Assembly: GCF_027359675.1 (NCBI RefSeq) | Contig: NZ_CP114786.1 | Span: 2,454,501-2,518,500, forward strand | Direction: 5' to 3' | Length of the DNA stretch: 64,000 nt | From: Roseibium sp. Sym1 | GTDB lineage: Bacteria > Pseudomonadota > Alphaproteobacteria > Rhizobiales > Stappiaceae | Shown here: positions 26,745 to 35,791 of the stretch, one piece after another | Numbering within the stretch: position 1 is the stretch's first letter | How the letters are laid out: every line of letters starts with the position of its first letter | The notes under the pieces: generated by a model | Databases searched by the model: none | What the model saw: the letters and a program-made list of their open reading frames with translations, nothing else | What the model was told of the DNA's origin: nothing | Position numbers and translations under genes: made by a program

Positions 26745-28184
26745 TCAGTCGGCGGCCTTCACCCTGTAGGGAACAATGCCGCGCCGGCCGGAATCGATGA
26801 AGGGCTCCTTGTCGATGGCGGGGAAGGCGCGCTGGTCGCAGGTGTCGCGCGGACAGATCCGGCAGTTGACACCGATCGGTTCCGGTGAAGCAATGTCTTC
26901 CACCGCAAGGCCGTCGGCATAGACGACCGCGTCGGCATATTTGACCTCGCAACCGATGCCGAGCGCATAGCGGCGTTCGCCGCTGCGGTAGTCGGGCTGG
27001 TGCTTGGTGATGCTGGTGGCCACGCACAGGTAGCGGACACCGTCCGGCATCTGCGCGACCTGGGACGTGAACTTGTTGGAGTTCTGCTCGAAAGCCTGAT
27101 GGACGTTCCAGCGCGGACAGGAGCCGCCGAACCTGGCGAACTGGAACCGTGTCGCGCTGTGCCGCTTGACCACGTTGCCGGCCCGGTCGATCTTCACGAA
27201 GTAGAACGGCAGTCCCATCGCTCCGGGGCGCTGCAGGGTCGACAGGCGATGGCAGATGGTTTCGATGCTGACGTCGAGCCGGTTGCTGAGCAGCTGGATA
27301 TCGTGCCTGCATTCCGCGGCCGCCTTCAGAAAATCGTCATAGGGCAGCAAGAGCGCGCCGGAAAAATAGTTCCTGAGGGCAAGCCGCGCGATGCTCTCCG
27401 CCGACTTGGTCTTGAAGCGGGCCCTTTCGACTTCCTCGGATATCAGGTCACGGACGCACAATTCCGCGATCACGGATCCGAGCAGGAAGCTCTTGGTTGA
27501 CTGGGGGACGGCGCTGTAGAGCGAAATCGTGCGGGCGTAATCCTCCTGGCGGATCAGGGTGCCTTCGTAGTCGCGGAATTCGGTCACGGTGATGCCGAAG
27601 CGCTCGTTCAGCCAGGCCGTCAGGGCGGCGAATTTTGATGGCGCCCGCGCTAGCCCGGTCTCCCGCGCCAGCTTTTCCGCTGCCCGGTCGAGCGCATCGA
27701 CATAGTTGTCCATGTAGTGAAAATAGTCGCGGACTTCGTCATAGGCGGATTTCCTGGGGCCTGTGTCTTCCTCACCTGTGCCGCCTTGCTGGACGAGATC
27801 GTCCTCGATCGCTTCCCGGTCATGGTAGGTCCTGAGCGCGCCGTAAAGATCCATGATCGCCTTGGTGACCGCCGGTGCCCGGGTGACCAGTTCATGGATT
27901 TCCTGGCGGCCGACCGACGCGCTGTGAAACTGGGTGTCGGCGAAGATTTCCTGCAGATCCTGGACAACGCGGTCGAGGTCGTTCTTTTCGAAGGCCGACA
28001 GGTCGACCCCGAAAATCCGGTTGATCGTCAAAAGCACGGACGCGGTGACGGGCCTGTTGTTGTTTTCGATCTGGTTCACATAGGCGGTGGACAGGCCGAT
28101 TTTCTTGGCGAACTCCACCTGGGACAGGCCGAAATCCGAACGGATCTGGCGCAAGGTGTGTCCGGAAAAGAGCTTTTTGCTCAT
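26745..28184 (-). CDS. ScfR/RamB-like XRE-family regulator with degenerate IrrE-like domain
   Basis: The 479-residue protein has an N-terminal XRE HTH (HTLRQIRSDFGLSQVEFAKK, STAYVNQIENNNRPV). A central IrrE/M78-like domain has lost the HExxH motif (YDDFLKAAAECRHDIQLLSN). The C-terminal short-chain-acyl regulator domain ends in a Cys-rich motif (NCRICPRDTCDQRAFPA). Such proteins control short-chain acyl-CoA metabolism (propionate or glyoxylate pathways) in response to CoA intermediates. ATG 28184 was chosen for GGAG nine bases ahead and the family N-terminus MSKKLFSGH. A perfect palindrome lies just upstream, suggesting autoregulation. Confidence 0.88.
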   Translation of the reverse strand: MSKKLFSGHTLRQIRSDFGLSQVEFAKKIGLSTAYVNQIENNNRPVTASVLLTINRIFGVDLSAFEKNDLDRVVQDLQEIFADTQFHSASVGRQEIHELVTRAPAVTKAIMDLYGALRTYHDREAIEDDLVQQGGTGEEDTGPRKSAYDEVRDYFHYMDNYVDALDRAAEKLARETGLARAPSKFAALTAWLNERFGITVTEFRDYEGTLIRQEDYARTISLYSAVPQSTKSFLLGSVIAELCVRDLISEEVERARFKTKSAESIARLALRNYFSGALLLPYDDFLKAAAECRHDIQLLSNRLDVSIETICHRLSTLQRPGAMGLPFYFVKIDRAGNVVKRHSATRFQFARFGGSCPRWNVHQAFEQNSNKFTSQVAQMPDGVRYLCVATSITKHQPDYRSGERRYALGIGCEVKYADAVVYADGLAVEDIASPEPIGVNCRICPRDTCDQRAFPAIDKEPFIDSGRRGIVPYRVKAAD

Positions 28185-28202
28185 GCGGAAGTTCTCCGAT
28201 GT

Positions 28203-28227
28203 CATAATGCTAAAAATTAGCATTATG
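28203..28227. promoter_or_regulatory. Long palindromic operator at the ScfR-like promoter
   Basis: An 11-bp perfect inverted repeat, arms CATAATGCTAA (28203-28213) and TTAGCATTATG (28217-28227), flanks AAA. It lies 19 bp upstream of the ATG at 28184 in otherwise GC-rich DNA and precedes an AT-rich stretch. This is a strong candidate binding site for the adjacent regulator. It may also act on the divergent gene at 28410. Confidence 0.75.
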
Positions 28228-28409
28228 CAGTATTCATTTTAACATTTTACAACACGGGAAGAATGATGAAAAGTCCCGTCAGCATCCCGCGGGCCGAGGA
28301 CCCGGCGAGATGCCTCATGTTTCAAGATCGATCAGTTTCGCGGCGGATCTTCGGGTTCGATTGACCGTTTGCTGATCCGGATACACATGGAACCCCAAGG
28401 AGCACTGCG

Positions 28410-28712
28410 ATGACTGCCCATTTCGCCCTAACCAGCTGCGCCGCACAGGATGGCACGACCGGCCGCTTCGCTGGAGGAATCCGGTGGCCGCTCAACCTGA
28501 CCGAACTCGTGACACCCCGTCAGCTGGAAATCCTGCTGAAGCTTTGCGAGGGCAAGGTGAACAAGCAGATCGCCTATGAACTCGACGTTTCCATCGCAAC
28601 GGTCAAGGCGCATATCCGCAACGCCATCACGCGCCTGGGCGCCAAGAACCGCACCAACGCGGTCGCAATCGTTGCCGCCAACACGGCGATCTTCCAGAAC
28701 GCAGCCGGCTGA
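28410..28712 (+). CDS. Solo LuxR-type HTH protein without receiver
   Basis: The 100-residue protein consists of a short N-terminus and one LuxR-type HTH (LVTPRQLEILLKLCEGKVNK; SIATVKAHIRNAITRLGAKN). It has no receiver or autoinducer domain. The HTH closely resembles that of the response regulator at 25762. ATG 28410 follows AAGGAG at good spacing. Divergent from the ScfR-like gene. It may compete for or share sites with the full-length regulator; that is inference. Confidence 0.85.
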   Translation: MTAHFALTSCAAQDGTTGRFAGGIRWPLNLTELVTPRQLEILLKLCEGKVNKQIAYELDVSIATVKAHIRNAITRLGAKNRTNAVAIVAANTAIFQNAAG

Positions 28713-28813
28713 CCTGCCGGCGGTCCTGCCTTTCCGTGCACCATGGCCCCATCGGCCGCGCGCAAGACAACAACAAGGCGTGCGGCAACCCAGGATACGG
28801 CCGGACCGGACCT

Positions 28814-29752
28814 TCAGGCGCCGCGCTTGATCATTGCGTTGCGTACGGTCGCGACGTCCTGAGCCAGGAAGGCACAGAAATCCTTGGCGACGATCGAGAT
28901 TGGCCGATGTGTCGGCGTCAGGATGGACAAGCTGTTCTGGACCCGCGGCCGGAACGGCCGGAACACGATCATGGGTGGCCCCATGCCGGTGCGCCCCTTT
29001 TCCTGCGCGTCATATGCCGTGATCATGTCGCAGATCAGGGCGCAGAGCCCGGCTTCGACAAAGCGCAGCCCCGGTGACGCGGTCTGCAATTCGAAGCGCT
29101 GATTGAAGCCGGCACCCGCGTCGCGGAACCGTGCCAGGGTCTGTTTGTGGCTGCGATGTTCCGACTGCAGCAGCGCCAGCGGGTAGCCGTCGAGTTCGGC
29201 CGGCGTGATCACTTCCCTTGAAGCAAGCGGGTCGGTGGCCGGAAGGGCGCACATGCATTCCAGGTCGAAATCGGTCTGGTCGAAGGAATTGCGCGCCCGC
29301 GGTGTTTCCGCAAACCCGATGTCGAATTGCTGGGCGGCGATCAGTTCCTCGATCTCCCCCGACGTCCGGCTTGCCAGGGCCACTTTCACGCTGGGCTTGT
29401 CGGCAAGGAAGCGGGACAGGCTGTTCGGCAGGAAGTCGGCCGTGGCTTCCGGGATACCCGCGACGCGCAGCTGGCCGTGTTCCCGGTTGGCAAGGCCGCG
29501 CAGGGTGCGCTTGGAAATCTCGAGCCGCTTCAGGATCGCCTCGGCTTCTTCCAGAAAGAACTCTGCCTCCGGTGTCGGCACCAGCCGGCCCTGTTCGCGC
29601 ACGAACAGTTTCAGTTCCAGTTCCGTCTCCAGGCCGGCAATGGTGGAGCTGACCGCAGGCTGCGTCCGGCCAAGCGTTCTGGCTGCTTCCGAGATCGAGC
29701 CGCTCCGCATGACCTCGCGAAAGGTCGCCAATTGCCTGATTGACAGATTCAT
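28814..29752 (-). CDS. LysR-family transcriptional regulator
   Basis: The 312-residue protein has a winged HTH (FREVMRSGSISEAARTLGRT QPAVS as two adjacent stretches) and a C-terminal effector domain (LRVAGIPEATADFLPNSLSR). The effector pocket is of the type seen in regulators of amino acid or opine catabolism. It lies downstream of a creatininase-family gene on the same strand, separated by 226 bp, and may control it. A CAGA-N8-TCTG element with central ATTAAT lies at 29782-29797, 30 bp upstream of its start, and could be its own site. Confidence 0.92.
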   Translation of the reverse strand: MNLSIRQLATFREVMRSGSISEAARTLGRTQPAVSSTIAGLETELELKLFVREQGRLVPTPEAEFFLEEAEAILKRLEISKRTLRGLANREHGQLRVAGIPEATADFLPNSLSRFLADKPSVKVALASRTSGEIEELIAAQQFDIGFAETPRARNSFDQTDFDLECMCALPATDPLASREVITPAELDGYPLALLQSEHRSHKQTLARFRDAGAGFNQRFELQTASPGLRFVEAGLCALICDMITAYDAQEKGRTGMGPPMIVFRPFRPRVQNSLSILTPTHRPISIVAKDFCAFLAQDVATVRNAMIKRGA

Positions 29753-29978
29753 GATTTCGCGGGACCCGTCCCTCCAGACGTCAGACTGATTAATCTGTCG
29801 CCTATTGGTGGAAAGGTCAACACTCAGAAGATGGCGTCATTCGCAAAGAAATTCAGGGTTTGTTATTTGTTATTTTCACTGGACGGAGAGCAGTTGACGT
29901 GGAAATGAACGCGATTCTGCTTCCGTTGACGTAAACAAACAGTGGGCGCAATTAACAATCCAGGCGCGACGCGCGCAG

Positions 29979-30785
29979 TTACAGCTTGGGCTGCTTCAGC
30001 CGTGCGAGATCGAAAGCATCGATATCCTTCAGGAGTTCGATGAAGCCGTGTGCCGCGTGATCCAGCGACAGGCGGCCTTTTTCCGCGGTGGCGCGGGCCG
30101 CGTTGCCGAGCGCGCCGGACGGGTTGAGGTCCTCTGACATCCAGCCGTACTGCGCCTTGCCGTGACCGCGCAGGTGCTTGAACTCCTTCAGGTAACGCTG
30201 CTGTTCGGAGGGAAAATCCGCGGCCAGTTCCATGCGCACGAGATCCGGGCGCAGGTGCAGCATCAGCGAGGTCTCGATGTCGCCGCCATGGATGCCATGG
30301 ACGAATTCCTCTTCCGGATAGACACCGTCCGGCTGACCGAACCGCAACCAGTTGGTTGCGGTTACGAACATTCCGTGCCTGATCCTGAGGTCCCGTGCGA
30401 CGATGTCGAGAACCGGCACGTTGCCGCCGTGGGAATTGATCAGAACGAGCTTTCTGATGCCGGCACGCGCGACGCTTTCACCGATCTCCAGCCAGCTTCG
30501 GGTAACCGTGTCCCAGTTCAGTGTAAGGGTGCCGGGAAACGAGAGATGCTCGTCCGACTTGCCGACCGCCTGGACCGGCAGGAAGGTTGCCGGCAATCCC
30601 TCGGGCAGCAGCTCGAGGACACGGCCGACCTGGCCTTCGGCGATCGTCAGGTCGGTGGAGACGGGCAGGTGGGGTCCGTGCTGTTCCACGGCCGCCACGG
30701 GCAGAACCGCAATCCAGCTGTCCGTGCCGGACGCCTGAAAATCGAGCGTGGTCATGTCTTGCCACAAGGGGCGGGGAAGCGTCAT
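29979..30785 (-). CDS. Creatininase-family amidohydrolase
   Basis: The 268-residue member of the creatininase/FAPy-deformylase family has metal-binding motifs: E and H in VAAVEQHGPHLPVSTD, the Asp in the same stretch, NSHGGN (LINSHGGNVPVLD) and a late Glu in HGGDIETS. Enzymes of the family open cyclic amides such as creatinine or act on formamidopyrimidines and in mycofactocin maturation. ATG 30785 is used; a TTG at 30800 would add five residues. Substrate not assignable. The LysR gene downstream is a likely regulator. Confidence 0.9.
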   Translation of the reverse strand: MTLPRPLWQDMTTLDFQASGTDSWIAVLPVAAVEQHGPHLPVSTDLTIAEGQVGRVLELLPEGLPATFLPVQAVGKSDEHLSFPGTLTLNWDTVTRSWLEIGESVARAGIRKLVLINSHGGNVPVLDIVARDLRIRHGMFVTATNWLRFGQPDGVYPEEEFVHGIHGGDIETSLMLHLRPDLVRMELAADFPSEQQRYLKEFKHLRGHGKAQYGWMSEDLNPSGALGNAARATAEKGRLSLDHAAHGFIELLKDIDAFDLARLKQPKL

Positions 30786-30953
30786 GTCGGACCGTTTCAA
30801 CCGTTAACCGTCCGACTTCATTTGCACAGTGCGCCCGGGCAGGCAAGGGCCCGGGCCGGAGCGGCGGAATTCCGGCTCGATCACGAGGATATGATGTCAG
30901 GTTCTTAACCGCTGTTAGGAATTTGCTGACTCCTTCCATGGACAATCCGCATC

Positions 30954-31913
30954 ATGATCGGCGCGCTTCTGTCCAACACGCCGGCGAACCTCTTGAAGAG
31001 CAGCGGTGTCGCTGGCGTTTCGGAACCTGGCACGGGGGAGACAGCCCCGGGCCGGGACCAGGTTGCTGCGCGCGACAGCCTGGCCAGTTCCCGGGCGGCG
31101 ACCGTCCGGGCGGGCAGCGCGCCGCCCTTGACTGCCGAGGCAGTCGTCGCCCTGCAGGGCGCGGAAAATTCCAGCGACGCTTCCGGTCGCGCTTCCGGGG
31201 GGGCGGACGAGGCCGGGTCTGAAGAGGGCGAGGCTGCCGGGGGAAACCCGGCCACGGCGAACACAGCCGAGAGCGCCGCCGCGCAAGAACCGGCCGCCGC
31301 GCAGGAAGAAGGCGATTCCGATGGCGACGGCCTGAACGAGGCCGAGGAAAAACAGGTCGAGGACCTGAAGGAACGCGACAGGGAAGTGCGGGCGCATGAG
31401 CAGGCCCATGCCCGCGTGGGCGGTGCCTATGCCGGTGCGCCGAGCTACACCTTCCAGCAGGGGCCGGACGGCAAGCGCTATGCCGTTGGCGGTGAGGTTC
31501 AGATCGACACCTCCAAGGAACGCACGCCCGAAGCCACCGTCCGCAAGATGCAGATTGTCATCCGGGCCGCAACGGCGCCCGCTGAACCATCCTCGCAGGA
31601 TCTGAAAGTTGCACAGCAGGCCCGCTCGCAGCTTTCCGAAGCGCAGGCGGAGCTGCGCGCGCAACAGGCCGAGGAATTGAGCGGCGGGGAAGATGAAGAC
31701 AGCCCATCCGGCACCGAGGTGTCTCCGGCCGAGGACGGTCCGCCCGAGGCCAACAGGCCTCCAGGGGATCCGCAGAGCGCTGACGAAAACGGCGGCACCG
31801 GCTCCGAGCGCGATGATCGTCAGTCCGAATTCGCCGCTGCCATATCCGCTTACGAAAGCGCGTCGCAACGCGCCGCCGGCGGCAATGGACAGGAGAACGC
31901 ACTCTTCGCCTGA
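30954..31913 (+). CDS. SprA-related putative metalloprotease
   Basis: The 319-residue protein has a low-complexity Ala/Gly/Glu-rich N-terminus (about 1-120), then the conserved core LKERDREVRAHEQAHARVGG with HExxH (HEQAH). It continues AGAPSYTFQQGPDGKRYAVG and EVQIDTS, the pattern of the SprA/CJM1_0395-type metalloprotease family. The C-terminal third is again low-complexity and acidic. No signal peptide is visible. The real function of the family is poorly known. It stands alone, with no operon partner. Confidence 0.82.
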   Translation: MIGALLSNTPANLLKSSGVAGVSEPGTGETAPGRDQVAARDSLASSRAATVRAGSAPPLTAEAVVALQGAENSSDASGRASGGADEAGSEEGEAAGGNPATANTAESAAAQEPAAAQEEGDSDGDGLNEAEEKQVEDLKERDREVRAHEQAHARVGGAYAGAPSYTFQQGPDGKRYAVGGEVQIDTSKERTPEATVRKMQIVIRAATAPAEPSSQDLKVAQQARSQLSEAQAELRAQQAEELSGGEDEDSPSGTEVSPAEDGPPEANRPPGDPQSADENGGTGSERDDRQSEFAAAISAYESASQRAAGGNGQENALFA

Positions 31914-32063
31914 GCGCGCCGCGTTGCCCTTGAAACTGCCTTGTGCCGGTGATGCTTTTTGTGCGCGGGTCCGGATTTGATTGGCGGAGTGCTTGTGTCG
32001 CGGCCTGTGCCGTGAGAAGAAGGCCACCTCCTTCCTCGTGCCGCTTCCCAAGCCGTTCAGCCC

Positions 32064-33221
32064 ATGTCAGACCCTTTCAAGGACCACGCTTCCGCTGCGC
32101 GCCGGGTTGTTTCGGCGATCTTTTTCATGTGCGGCACCTTCATCGGCATGTGGGCCTCCCGCATCCCGCATGTGAAGGAGGCGACCGGTCTGGACGAGAG
32201 CGGGTTCGGCCTGTTGCTGCTTGTCATGGCCTTCGGTGCGTTTGTCGCGTTTCCCTTGACCGGAATGCTGATCGACCGGATGGGGGCGGCGCCGATGAGC
32301 AAGCTTCTGGCGGCCGCGAATGTCGCGGCTTTCCTGCTGGTCGGGCTGGCACCTTCCGTTGCGCTGCTGACGCTGGCGCTTTTTTTCGCCGGGTTCACCT
32401 TTGGCGCCCTCGACATTTCGATGAACGGCTGGGGGGCAGAGGTCGAGACCGCCTACGACCGTCCGATCATGTCGTCCTATCACGGGCTGTTCAGCCTTGG
32501 TGCGGGCACCGCCGCCCTGGTTGGCGGACTTGCGATTGAGTTCGGCCTGAGTGTTCCCGTGCATTTTGCGCTTTGGAGCCTGGTCGTGGCCCCGTTCCTG
32601 ATCTGGTTCTGGCGTCAGCCATGGCCACGCGAGGACAGCGCTGCGCAGGAAAGCAAGGCGCCGCTGTTCGCCCTGCCGAAGGGAGCTCTCATCCTGGTCG
32701 GCCTGTTGGCGCTGGTCGCCGCCCTGGGCGAAGGCGCCATGACCGATTGGGCGGCGCTCTACCAGATCGAGGATCTCGGCTATCCGGAATCCCTCGCGCC
32801 GACCGCCTTCACCGTCTTTTCCGTGGCCATGGTGATCATGCGGCTGGCCGGAGACAGGGTGATCGCCCGCTTCGGTCCGGTCATCGTCGCGCGAATGAGT
32901 GGGGTCGTCGCCCTTGCCGGTTGCCTTCTGCTTGTGTCCGGTCTGAATATCTGGATGGTCTGGGCTGGCAGCTTCGTCATGGGGCTCGGATATGCGGTCC
33001 TGTTTCCGCTCGCCATGTCGCGTGCCGCCAGCGATCCGAACATGTCGAAGGGATCGGCCCTGGCTGCCGTCGCCACCCTGGGCTACGGGGCGTTCCTGTT
33101 CGGGCCGCCGCTTCTGGGATTTGTCGGCGATCTTTTGTCGCTCAGGGCGTCGTTTGCTACCGTCGCCATCCTGACGCTCGCAATTCCGCTGCTGGCAGGG
33201 GCCCTCAAGGTCCGGGACTGA
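32064..33221 (+). CDS. MFS transporter, YbjJ-like
   Basis: The 385-residue protein has 12 predicted membrane segments and the MFS loop motif GMLIDRMGAAPMSKL between helices 2 and 3. GMWASRIPHVKEATGLDESG near the N-terminus and FGALDISMNGWGAEVE in helix 4 are typical of the YbjJ subgroup. Substrate unknown; relatives are grouped with sugar or drug transporters. ATG 32064 has only a weak ribosome site. A separate ABC ATPase gene follows 43 bp later. Confidence 0.9.
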   Translation: MSDPFKDHASAARRVVSAIFFMCGTFIGMWASRIPHVKEATGLDESGFGLLLLVMAFGAFVAFPLTGMLIDRMGAAPMSKLLAAANVAAFLLVGLAPSVALLTLALFFAGFTFGALDISMNGWGAEVETAYDRPIMSSYHGLFSLGAGTAALVGGLAIEFGLSVPVHFALWSLVVAPFLIWFWRQPWPREDSAAQESKAPLFALPKGALILVGLLALVAALGEGAMTDWAALYQIEDLGYPESLAPTAFTVFSVAMVIMRLAGDRVIARFGPVIVARMSGVVALAGCLLLVSGLNIWMVWAGSFVMGLGYAVLFPLAMSRAASDPNMSKGSALAAVATLGYGAFLFGPPLLGFVGDLLSLRASFATVAILTLAIPLLAGALKVRD

Positions 33222-33264
33222 CCTTCGTCTCCAGCGCTCAACCGGAAAGGATACAGCCGACCAG

Positions 33265-34053
33265 ATGTCAGAGCAGAACAAGGCCCCGGTCATCGTCTCC
33301 CTGAAGGGCATCCGCAAGGTCTTCGACAACGGAACCACGGCCCTGGCGGATTTTTCACTCGACGTGCGGGCGGGGGAGTTCGTGTCTTTGCTCGGGCCGT
33401 CCGGCTGTGGCAAGTCGAGTGCACTCAGGATCATCGCCGGCCTGTCCGATCCGAGCACGGGAACGCTCGACTGGCCGCTGGAAGGGCGCTCGCAGACCGA
33501 ACACGAACTCGGGTTCGTCTTTCAGGAACCAACCCTGATGCCCTGGGCGAGCGTATTTGACAATGTCTGGCTGCCCTTGCGGGCGAAGGGCGTGTCGCGA
33601 CTGGCGGCCCGTGACCGGATCATGGAGGCGCTTGCAACCGTGGGGCTTTCGGACTTTGCCGATCAGCTGCCGCAAGAGCTGTCCGGAGGCATGAAAATGC
33701 GGGTGTCGATTGCCCGGGCATTGATCACGCGGCCAAGGGTTCTCCTCATGGACGAGCCATTCGCCGCCCTTGATGAAATCACCCGTTTCAAGTTGAACAA
33801 AGACCTCCTGGACCTGCAGGAAAAATTTGGCTGGACCATCCTGTTCGTGACCCACTCGGTGTTTGAATCGGTCTATCTGTCGAACCGCGTCGTTGTCATG
33901 GCGGCCCGGCCCGGCCGGGTGATCTGCGAGCAGGTGATCGACGCGCCCCGGCCGCGTGGAGACGGATTTCGGACCTCGGCGTCTTACACGGACCATTGCC
34001 GGGTGGTCTCGGCCGCGCTCCAGGATGCCATGAACCCGGCCGATGTGCTCTAG
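33265..34053 (+). CDS. Orphan NitT/TauT-type ABC ATP-binding protein
   Basis: The 262-residue ATPase has Walker A GPSGCGKSS, Q-loop FVFQEPTLMPW, signature LSGGMKMRVSIAR, Walker B RVLLMDEPFAALDE and H-loop VTHSVFESVYLS. All key residues are intact, yet no permease or binding protein lies beside it: the neighbours are an MFS gene and marR. The VFESVYLSNRVVVMAARPGR region is typical of the NitT/TauT group. Partners must be elsewhere in the genome. Confidence 0.9.
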   Translation: MSEQNKAPVIVSLKGIRKVFDNGTTALADFSLDVRAGEFVSLLGPSGCGKSSALRIIAGLSDPSTGTLDWPLEGRSQTEHELGFVFQEPTLMPWASVFDNVWLPLRAKGVSRLAARDRIMEALATVGLSDFADQLPQELSGGMKMRVSIARALITRPRVLLMDEPFAALDEITRFKLNKDLLDLQEKFGWTILFVTHSVFESVYLSNRVVVMAARPGRVICEQVIDAPRPRGDGFRTSASYTDHCRVVSAALQDAMNPADVL

Positions 34054-34212
34054 GTGTTGCCCGGTTAGCAGGCTAAAAACACCCAAGTCCTCGCCCCTGC
34101 GGAAAAATCGGCGGGAAGGCGGCAACTGTCATTCGTCGGTTAAATACTCCCGCTAGGGTTCCGCGCGTTGAAGACGAACGTGATAGGATTGATTGAGGAC
34201 GGGGGTGTGTTG

Positions 34213-34755
34213 ATGGCTTTCAACTACAAGAAAAGCATAACGTTTCGGCTGGTTCAGGCCGCGAAGGCGCAGCGTGCCCGCTCCGGTTCGCACCTGATGC
34301 GGATCGGCCTGCATCCGGGGCAGGAACTGGTTTTGAAGGTTCTCGCCGATTCAGACGGCCGAACCATGAGCCAGCTGGCGCTGGCCCTCGGCGTTCAGCC
34401 GCCGACCGTCACGAAGATGGTCACCCGGCTGTCCAGCCAGGGCTATGTCAGGCGCCAGGTGTCCGATTCCGACGGGCGTCTGGCCCGTGTCTACCTGACG
34501 GACACCGGACGGGAGCTGGTCCTGTCGGTGGACAAGGCCTGGAAACGGCTCGAGCGCGAAGCCATGTCCGGTCTCGACGACAAGGACCGCAAGAAACTGC
34601 GCAAGCTGCTGCGTCAGGTGGAAAAGAACCTGTCGATCGCGGTTGACCTTGACCCCGAGCACGAAGCCGATTTCGACACAGACGGCGATGAAAAGGCCGG
34701 TGATGAAAAGGCCGGCGAGGACGGCAAGAAAGCCAAGGAACTGTCCGCTGCCTGA
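34213..34755 (+). CDS. MarR-family transcriptional regulator
   Basis: The 180-residue protein has a MarR winged HTH (TMSQLALALGVQPPTVTKMV; wing VSDSDGRLARVYLTDTGREL) and a lysine-rich acidic tail with a repeated GDEKA unit from a 15-bp duplication. ATG 34213 fits the family N-terminus; an in-frame TTG at 34168 would add 15 residues. No divergent target is evident, so its regulon is unknown. Confidence 0.9.
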   Translation: MAFNYKKSITFRLVQAAKAQRARSGSHLMRIGLHPGQELVLKVLADSDGRTMSQLALALGVQPPTVTKMVTRLSSQGYVRRQVSDSDGRLARVYLTDTGRELVLSVDKAWKRLEREAMSGLDDKDRKKLRKLLRQVEKNLSIAVDLDPEHEADFDTDGDEKAGDEKAGEDGKKAKELSAA

Positions 34756-34872
34756 TCCGGTGAGGCACCGTGCCCCGGTCTGATCTCGAACATTACAAAT
34801 CGCTCATTTGAATTCGGATCCGGCCAAAACCATCTCTCCGCAAGATCCGAAGACACGCGGAGGACACGGGAA

Positions 34873-35112
34873 ATGGCAATGAGCACGCAGACGATCAACG
34901 AAAACCGGGGTGAGCGCCGGGCAGCGGAACTGCGTCGCCGTTTCGCGCATGTGACCGACAGCTCGATCGGGCGTCAGCGTTTCGGCCTGCGTTCGGCGCC
35001 AGCGGTCCGTGGTTGGGGGTCCAGCCGGTCACAACGGACCCGGTGGCAGGAATTCCTGGCCTGGAGCGCGCTTGCCGGCGTGATGATGTTCATCGGGTTC
35101 CTGATTTTCTAA
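34873..35112 (+). CDS. Small basic protein with C-terminal membrane anchor
   Basis: The 79-residue protein has a strongly basic N-terminal half (RGERRAAELRRRFAHVTD) and one hydrophobic helix at the end (FLAWSALAGVMMFIGFLIF). ATG 34873 is preceded by GGAGGACACGGGAA, a good ribosome site, which supports real translation. Function unknown; a tail-anchored membrane protein is likely. Confidence 0.6.
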   Translation: MAMSTQTINENRGERRAAELRRRFAHVTDSSIGRQRFGLRSAPAVRGWGSSRSQRTRWQEFLAWSALAGVMMFIGFLIF

Positions 35113-35204
35113 TCTTCACGGTTCGTCAGGCGCCGGGCCTGAACACCGGCGCACGGACGCGTGTTTCGCTCCGGGTCTTGAAGCGACCAGGCTGCCGTCG
35201 CTTT

Positions 35205-35660
35205 TCAGACCAGGAACGGATACCCGCCTTCCAGTTTCAGGAGCGCGATCTTGGTCTCCGTGCCGCCGTCGCCGGAATAGCCGCCAAGCCCGTTGGCCGA
35301 CAGGATCCGGTGGCACGGGATGACGATCGGGAGCGGGTTGGCACCACAAGCCTGGCCGATGGGCTGGCCATAGGTGCCCAATTCCCTGGCCAGATCGCCA
35401 TACGTCCTGGTTTGTCCATACGGGATCGCCAGCATGGCCCTGAACACCGCCTGGTGAAGCTCTCCGCCCCTGGGGGCAAGCGGCAGGTCGAATGTTTTCA
35501 AATCACCCGACATGTAGGCCCCGATCTGCCTGACGGCCTCCGCCAGCAAAGGTGTTTTGTCTTGGCTTGGGGGGCCGTTCCATTGTATGCGGGTGAGTGC
35601 GCCGTCAGTTTCTTCGATGGACAGGCGCCCCAGCCAGGTATCGATATCCGCAACAGGCAT
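35205..35660 (-). CDS. ogt: Methylated-DNA-[protein]-cysteine S-methyltransferase
   Basis: The 151-residue protein removes O6-methylguanine damage by transfer to its own Cys. The active site is IVIPCHRILSANG (PCHR), with the HTH region AIPYGQTRTYGDLARELG and the finger RVG-type segment replaced by PIGQACGANPLP as usual. Length matches Ogt/AGT catalytic domains. ATG 35660. Stands alone, convergent with the small membrane protein. Confidence 0.92.
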   Translation of the reverse strand: MPVADIDTWLGRLSIEETDGALTRIQWNGPPSQDKTPLLAEAVRQIGAYMSGDLKTFDLPLAPRGGELHQAVFRAMLAIPYGQTRTYGDLARELGTYGQPIGQACGANPLPIVIPCHRILSANGLGGYSGDGGTETKIALLKLEGGYPFLV

Positions 35661-35791
35661 GCCGGTTTCCGTGTGTCTTTCCTTTCAGGTAATGGCTGAC
35701 TGATATTTTCTCAAGCGGGTGGTTCCCTCCGGAACGGTCCGTTCCGAATTTCCGTCATCTGCGGATGATCTGCTTTCAAGGCTCACCGCCC

